From: Pseudomonadota bacterium
Lineage (GTDB): Bacteria > Pseudomonadota > Gammaproteobacteria > Steroidobacterales > Woeseiaceae
Assembly (NCBI GenBank): GCA_022567775.1
Contig: JADFGH010000038.1
Location: 1 to 10,769, forward strand
Reading direction: 5' to 3'
Length of the DNA: 10,769 nt
Both the position numbers and the translations under genes were made by a program. Of this stretch, positions 7,051-10,769 are shown one piece after another; position 1 is the first letter of the stretch; every line of letters starts with the position of its first letter. The notes below the pieces were generated by a model. The model saw nothing but the letters and a program-made list of their open reading frames with translations, was not told where the DNA came from and made no database searches.

Positions 7051-7076
7051 AAAACTACAAAAAAATCAGTAGTTTT
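7051..7076. promoter_or_regulatory. Inverted repeat in the divergent intergenic region
   Basis: AAAACTAC (7051-7058) and GTAGTTTT (7069-7076) are perfect 8-bp arms around a 10-base A-rich spacer. It lies between the divergent methyltransferase and deoxysugar genes and could be an operator serving both. A weak hairpin on the minus strand with T-rich loop is the alternative. I could not find convincing -35/-10 boxes for either direction in 6959-7107. Confidence 0.35.
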
Positions 7077-7107
7077 GCCTTAGACAGCCTTGCTGCAGGA
7101 CTGTACC

Positions 7108-9108
7108 ATGCCGACTCCCGATGACGGATTTCGTGTACCGGCAGCCTGTTCGCCCCACGGAGACAATACGGTGCAGATACTGTTAACAGGGGGTTCCGGC
7201 CTCCTGGGCACTGAACTACTAAAGCTCGACTCAGACTTGCTTGCGCCGTCTCACGAGGAGCTCGATATCACGGATGCCAGTGCCGTCGCTGACTATGTGG
7301 CAGCGCATTTGCCCGACATTATCCTGCATGCGGCTGCGATGACCAGCAATCGCGAGGTAGAGGCGAATCCGGAAGCGGCCCGGAAAGTGAATGTCGATGG
7401 TACGGCAAACCTGGCGCACGCCTGCGACGGCACCCGTATTCGCTTCGTCTACCTTTCAACAGATTACGTCTACAAAGGCGATCGAGGCGACTATTCAGAA
7501 TCGGATGAAGTTGCGCCTTGCAACCTGTATGCGTCGCTTAAACTGGCCGGCGAAGAAGCGGTGCGGCGAGTTCCAAATCACCTGATTATTCGCGCAAGTT
7601 TTGGCGCGAGTGAGTTCGACTACCCCGGTGCATTCTCCGACAAGTGGTCATCAAAAGAATATGTGGATGTGATCGCGCCAAAAATTCTTGACGCGGCGAG
7701 AAGCCCGTTGACCGGCGTGCTGAACCTGGGCGGAGAGCGCCGCAGTCTTTATGAATATGCCCTTGAGAGCAATCCGCATGTGAATAAGATCGAGAGGCAA
7801 AATTCTGCACACGATTCGCCGGCAGACACTTCCCTGAACCTGGATCGATGGAACGATTATGTCGACGGTCGCGGAATAGTTCACGGGGTCAGAAATTGCC
7901 GGGTCTGTGGAAGCAGCGACCTCGTCAAATACCTGGATCTGGGAATGCTGCCACTGGCGAATAACCTGGCAGCGTCGGCGCAGGACGCGATTGATATGGA
8001 ACGCTTCCCGATGCAGGTTTTGCTTTGTCAGGGGTGTTCGCTGTCACAGCTTTCAGTGGTGATTGATCCGGGCGTGCTTTTCTCGCACTACACCTATCGT
8101 TCGTCGATCAACCAGGCATACATCAGGCATTGCCGGGAGATGGCGCGTTCATTGAAAGAGCCCTTGCAAATCGAATCGGGCGACCTCGTCGTCGATATCG
8201 CCGGCAACGACGGTGCGTTACTTGCCGAGTTCAGGGACGAACTGGGGGTCAGTGTCGTCAATGTCGATCCGGCCGAGAACATTTCGGCCATCGCGGAGTC
8301 GCGCGGCATTACGACGATCAACAAGTTCTGGTCACAGGAAGTGGCACAGGAGATCCTCGATCAGTACGGCCGGCCGAAGTTGATTACAGCAACGAATGTC
8401 TTCGCACATGTAGACGACGTTAGCGGCTTCCTGGCGGCGGTCCGACACTGCCTCCATGAGAAAGGCACTCTGTTGCTCGAGTTTCCTTATGCCATGGATT
8501 TCATCGAGCATCGTGAATTCGATACGATCTATTTCGAGCACCTTAGCTATGTGCTCATCCGGCCGGTCACGCGACTGGCGGCAACGGAGGGCATGCAGGT
8601 ATTCGACGTGCAGAAACAGGATATCCACGGCGGTACAGTCCGCGTCTTTCTCGGTATCGAGGGAGCGCAGGACGTCAAACTTTCCGTCGCAGAATTTCTT
8701 GAAAAAGAAGAGCGTGGCGGTTTTCACGACGCCGCGATCTACCGGAAATGGACCGGCGAGATTGATGCTCTCATTGACGATCTGGCGGGACAGCTAAAGA
8801 GGCTGAAGCGTGAGGGAGCAAAAATTGCTGCATTTGCGGCATCAGCCAAGGGCAACACGCTCCTGAATGCCTGTCGACTCGGTATCGCAGAGATCGACTA
8901 TATTGTCGACGATACTCCGGAGAAAATAGGCAGGTTTTCACCAGGGACAGGCATTCCGATCGTCGACCGGTCCGTTCTGGCCGATGATCCGCCCGATTAT
9001 CTTGTTATCCTTGCGTGGAATTTTGCACGTGAGATCATCCGGAATACGTCCACCTTTGGCGGCAAGTTCATTATTCCGATTCCCGCCTTCAAAATTATCG
9101 AATCGTAA
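7108..9108 (+). CDS. Fusion of RmlD-like sugar 4-ketoreductase and TylC3/TcaB9-type sugar C-methyltransferase
   Basis: Two enzymes in one 666-residue chain. Residues about 22-230 are a short-chain dehydrogenase of the RmlD type, with NAD(P) motif TGGSGLLG (27-34), STDYVY (117-122) and the catalytic pair Y141-x3-K145. It ends with the family-like VLNLGGERRSLYEYA. Residues about 260-666 are a zinc-binding C-methyltransferase, with Cys pairs C264/C267 and C307/C310, SAM site VVDIAGNDGALL (361-372), YFEHLSY (475-481), HGGTVRVF (507-514) and SAKGNTLLN (579-587). Tyr475, Glu477 and His478 correspond, as I recall, to catalytic residues of TcaB9. Such enzymes methylate C-3 of 4-keto-6-deoxyhexoses; the reductase would then reduce C-4. 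The ATG at 7108 has AGGA seven bases upstream. A GTG at 7171 with GGAG eight bases upstream starts right at the Rossmann fold and is an equally good alternative. First gene of the rml operon; the next gene begins about 14 bp after its stop. Confidence 0.88.
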   Translation: MPTPDDGFRVPAACSPHGDNTVQILLTGGSGLLGTELLKLDSDLLAPSHEELDITDASAVADYVAAHLPDIILHAAAMTSNREVEANPEAARKVNVDGTANLAHACDGTRIRFVYLSTDYVYKGDRGDYSESDEVAPCNLYASLKLAGEEAVRRVPNHLIIRASFGASEFDYPGAFSDKWSSKEYVDVIAPKILDAARSPLTGVLNLGGERRSLYEYALESNPHVNKIERQNSAHDSPADTSLNLDRWNDYVDGRGIVHGVRNCRVCGSSDLVKYLDLGMLPLANNLAASAQDAIDMERFPMQVLLCQGCSLSQLSVVIDPGVLFSHYTYRSSINQAYIRHCREMARSLKEPLQIESGDLVVDIAGNDGALLAEFRDELGVSVVNVDPAENISAIAESRGITTINKFWSQEVAQEILDQYGRPKLITATNVFAHVDDVSGFLAAVRHCLHEKGTLLLEFPYAMDFIEHREFDTIYFEHLSYVLIRPVTRLAATEGMQVFDVQKQDIHGGTVRVFLGIEGAQDVKLSVAEFLEKEERGGFHDAAIYRKWTGEIDALIDDLAGQLKRLKREGAKIAAFAASAKGNTLLNACRLGIAEIDYIVDDTPEKIGRFSPGTGIPIVDRSVLADDPPDYLVILAWNFAREIIRNTSTFGGKFIIPIPAFKIIES

Positions 9109-9122
9109 GACGGAGTTAAGTG

Positions 9123-10013
9123 GTGAGCGATCCAACCAATAAAGGAATTATCCTGGCGGGCGGCGCAGGGTCGCGATTGCATCCGCTGACTTTGTCAGTC
9201 AGCAAGCAGCTCATGCCTGTCTACGACAAGCCGATGATTTACTATCCGCTGTGCACGCTTATGTTGGCACGGATTCGGGATATCCTGGTTATCACAACAC
9301 CGGAGGATCAGCCGGCGTTTCAGAAATTGCTCGGCGATGGCAGCCAATGGGGCATCTCTCTGTCATATGAGGTGCAGCCCACGCCCGCTGGCCTGGCCCA
9401 GGCATTTATCATTGGCGAGGAGTTCATTGGTGGTCAGTCTGTAGCTCTGATCCTCGGCGATAATATATTTTATGGTCACGGGCTTGGCAGGCAACTGCAA
9501 GCGGCTGCGCAGCAGTCGTCCTCGGCGACCATATTCGCCTACCATGTCAATGACCCTGAGCGTTATGGCGTCGTGCATTTCGACGACGATGGCAAGGCAC
9601 TGGGCATCGAGGAAAAGCCGGCGAAACCCAAATCCAGCTATGCCGTGACCGGCCTGTATTTCTATGATGCCCGGGTTGTGGATATCGCGAAAAACCTCAA
9701 GCCATCGGCCCGCGGTGAACTGGAGATTACCGATATTAATCGCCTGTACCTCGACGATGGGTCTTTACATGTCGAGGTTCTGGGGCGGGGCGCCGCATGG
9801 CTGGACACCGGCACGCATGATTCCCTGATGGAAGCAGCACAATTCGTACAAATCATCGAGCACAGGCAGGGATTGAAAATCTGCTGTCCCGAGGAAATCG
9901 CATACAAGAACGGCTACATCGATGAAAAACAGGTAGCGGTTCTTGCCGAAAATCTCGGCAACAGCGGTTACGGTGACTACCTGAAAGCAATGCTTGGGGG
10001 CACCACGTTCTGA
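9123..10013 (+). CDS. rmlA: Glucose-1-phosphate thymidylyltransferase
   Basis: A 296-residue nucleotidyltransferase that makes dTDP-glucose from dTTP and glucose-1-phosphate, the first step of dTDP-deoxysugar synthesis in the cytoplasm. Motifs: [16 protein letters not shown] at the N-terminus (dTTP binding), [28 protein letters not shown], metal-binding Asp in [10 protein letters not shown] (about 114), and [20 protein letters not shown]. The C-terminal [13 protein letters not shown] and SGYGDYL are typical, and length is normal. GTG codons stand at 9120 and 9123; GGAG is four and seven bases upstream respectively, so I chose 9123. The stop overlaps the next start as TGATG, indicating translational coupling with rmlC. 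Confidence 0.95.
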   Translation: MSDPTNKGIILAGGAGSRLHPLTLSVSKQLMPVYDKPMIYYPLCTLMLARIRDILVITTPEDQPAFQKLLGDGSQWGISLSYEVQPTPAGLAQAFIIGEEFIGGQSVALILGDNIFYGHGLGRQLQAAAQQSSSATIFAYHVNDPERYGVVHFDDDGKALGIEEKPAKPKSSYAVTGLYFYDARVVDIAKNLKPSARGELEITDINRLYLDDGSLHVEVLGRGAAWLDTGTHDSLMEAAQFVQIIEHRQGLKICCPEEIAYKNGYIDEKQVAVLAENLGNSGYGDYLKAMLGGTTF

Positions 10014-10561
10014 TGGAGTTTTCGGCAACACAAATTCCCGACGTTATCGTGATCGACCCGGTCGTTTACGAAGACGCGCGCGGTTTTTTCATGGAAACCT
10101 GGCAGGAGAAAAAGTTTCGGAACGCCGGGATCACTGCGAAGTTCGTTCAGGACAGTCACAGCCGATCATCGTTCGGTGCGCTTCGCGGATTGCATTACCA
10201 GGTATCCCAGGCGCAGGGTAAACTGGTTCGCGTCATTCATGGCGAAGTGTTCGACGTAGCCGTCGACATCAGGAAATCATCACCGACATTCGGACAGTGG
10301 GTGGGTGAGGTGTTGTCAGCGGGAAACAGGAAACTGATCTGGATTCCGCCGGGCTTTGCACATGGATTCCTGGTTTTAAGCGAAATTGCTGATTTCGAAT
10401 ATCGCCTGACAGACTTTTATGCGCCCGAACACGAACGAACGATTCTCTGGAATGATCCCGGTCTCGCGATCGAGTGGCCGTTAGCGGATGGGCAGGAGCC
10501 GCTTCTGTCCAAAAAAGACGAGGCAGGTGTATTCCTGAAAGACGCGGAAGTCTATGCGTAG
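10013..10561 (+). CDS. rmlC: dTDP-4-dehydrorhamnose 3,5-epimerase
   Basis: A 182-residue cupin enzyme that epimerises C-3 and C-5 of dTDP-4-keto-6-deoxy-D-glucose, giving the L-manno 4-keto sugar. Visible family motifs are DARGFFMETW (21-30), FVQDSHSRSSFGALRGLHYQ (44-63), QGKLVRVIHGEVFDVAVDIR (68-87), IPPGFAHGFLVL (111-122) and YRLTDFYAPEHE (130-141). His61 is the likely catalytic base, with Lys70, Tyr136 and Asp169 at the usual positions. The length is that of full RmlC. The ATG overlaps the rmlA stop by one base and has no good ribosome-binding site of its own, so translation is probably coupled. Its last eight bases contain the start of rmlB. Its presence points to an L-series deoxysugar such as L-rhamnose or a branched relative. 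Confidence 0.95.
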   Translation: MEFSATQIPDVIVIDPVVYEDARGFFMETWQEKKFRNAGITAKFVQDSHSRSSFGALRGLHYQVSQAQGKLVRVIHGEVFDVAVDIRKSSPTFGQWVGEVLSAGNRKLIWIPPGFAHGFLVLSEIADFEYRLTDFYAPEHERTILWNDPGLAIEWPLADGQEPLLSKKDEAGVFLKDAEVYA

Positions 10562-10769
10562 TCTGCTGGTTACCGGCGGTGCCGGTTTTATCGGCGCCAA
10601 TTTTGTTCGCTACTGGGCAACGCAGTATCCGGATGATCGTATCGTGGTACTCGATGCGCTGACCTATGCGGGCAATCAGGCCAATCTCGAGGCGATGTCG
10701 GGACACCCGGCCTATCGCTTCGTGCATGGCGATATTGGTGACCCGGAGCTGGTAAAGAACCTGCTCGTT
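10554..10769 (+). CDS. rmlB: dTDP-glucose 4,6-dehydratase, N-terminal part (runs off the window)
   Basis: The reading frame starts at ATG 10554, inside the last codons of rmlC, and stays open for 72 codons to the end of the window. The N-terminus MRSLLVTGGAGFIGANFVRY carries the NAD-binding GxxGxxG. It is followed by VVLDALTYAGNQANLEAM and FVHGDIGDPEL, both diagnostic of RmlB, which converts dTDP-glucose to dTDP-4-keto-6-deoxyglucose. GGAAG lies three bases before the ATG. The catalytic Tyr-x3-Lys and Asp-Glu would be beyond the window and cannot be checked. It completes the A-C-B set; whether a separate rmlD follows is unknown. Confidence 0.9.
   Translation, partial: MRSLLVTGGAGFIGANFVRYWATQYPDDRIVVLDALTYAGNQANLEAMSGHPAYRFVHGDIGDPELVKNLLV

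Overview
The window looks like bacterial chromosome, probably from a gammaproteobacterium (inference). The reasons are moderately high G+C, lipoprotein genes of types common in that class, REP palindromes with a TCCTACA tail like those of Pseudomonas, and an rml-type dTDP-deoxysugar block. The genus cannot be fixed from the sequence.

Layout. Bases 21-210 hold two and a half tandem copies of an ~80-bp unit, each with a REP-like palindrome. From 4434 down to 227 the minus strand carries four genes: a DUF3313-like lipoprotein, an unrecognised lipoprotein, a TAXI-type solute-binding protein with an extra C-terminal membrane anchor, and a two-HKD phospholipase D/cardiolipin synthase-like protein. 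All four begin with a lipoprotein signal peptide, so this is an envelope cluster.

Bases 4435-5011 contain no convincing gene. On the plus strand they hold a good sigma-54 (-24/-12) promoter match, then about 280 bases of purine-rich sequence with several potential RNA helices, then a strong intrinsic terminator. I read this as an undescribed structured small RNA; it is the most interesting item in the window. Two near-perfect palindromes upstream could be activator sites.

From 5012 the content switches to polysaccharide or glycolipid synthesis. On the minus strand are a family-4 glycosyltransferase and a metal-dependent sugar O-methyltransferase of the MycE/TylF type. Divergently, on the plus strand, lies a tight operon: a fusion of an RmlD-like 4-ketoreductase to a TylC3/TcaB9-type sugar C-methyltransferase, then rmlA, rmlC and the start of rmlB, which runs off the end. 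RmlA, RmlB and RmlC together make dTDP-4-keto-6-deoxy-L-mannose. The fusion protein could C-methylate and reduce such an intermediate, the O-methyltransferase could cap a hydroxyl, and the glycosyltransferase could transfer the sugar. The inferred product is a branched, methylated 6-deoxyhexose (3-C-methyl-rhamnose, nogalose or virenose class) on a surface glycan.
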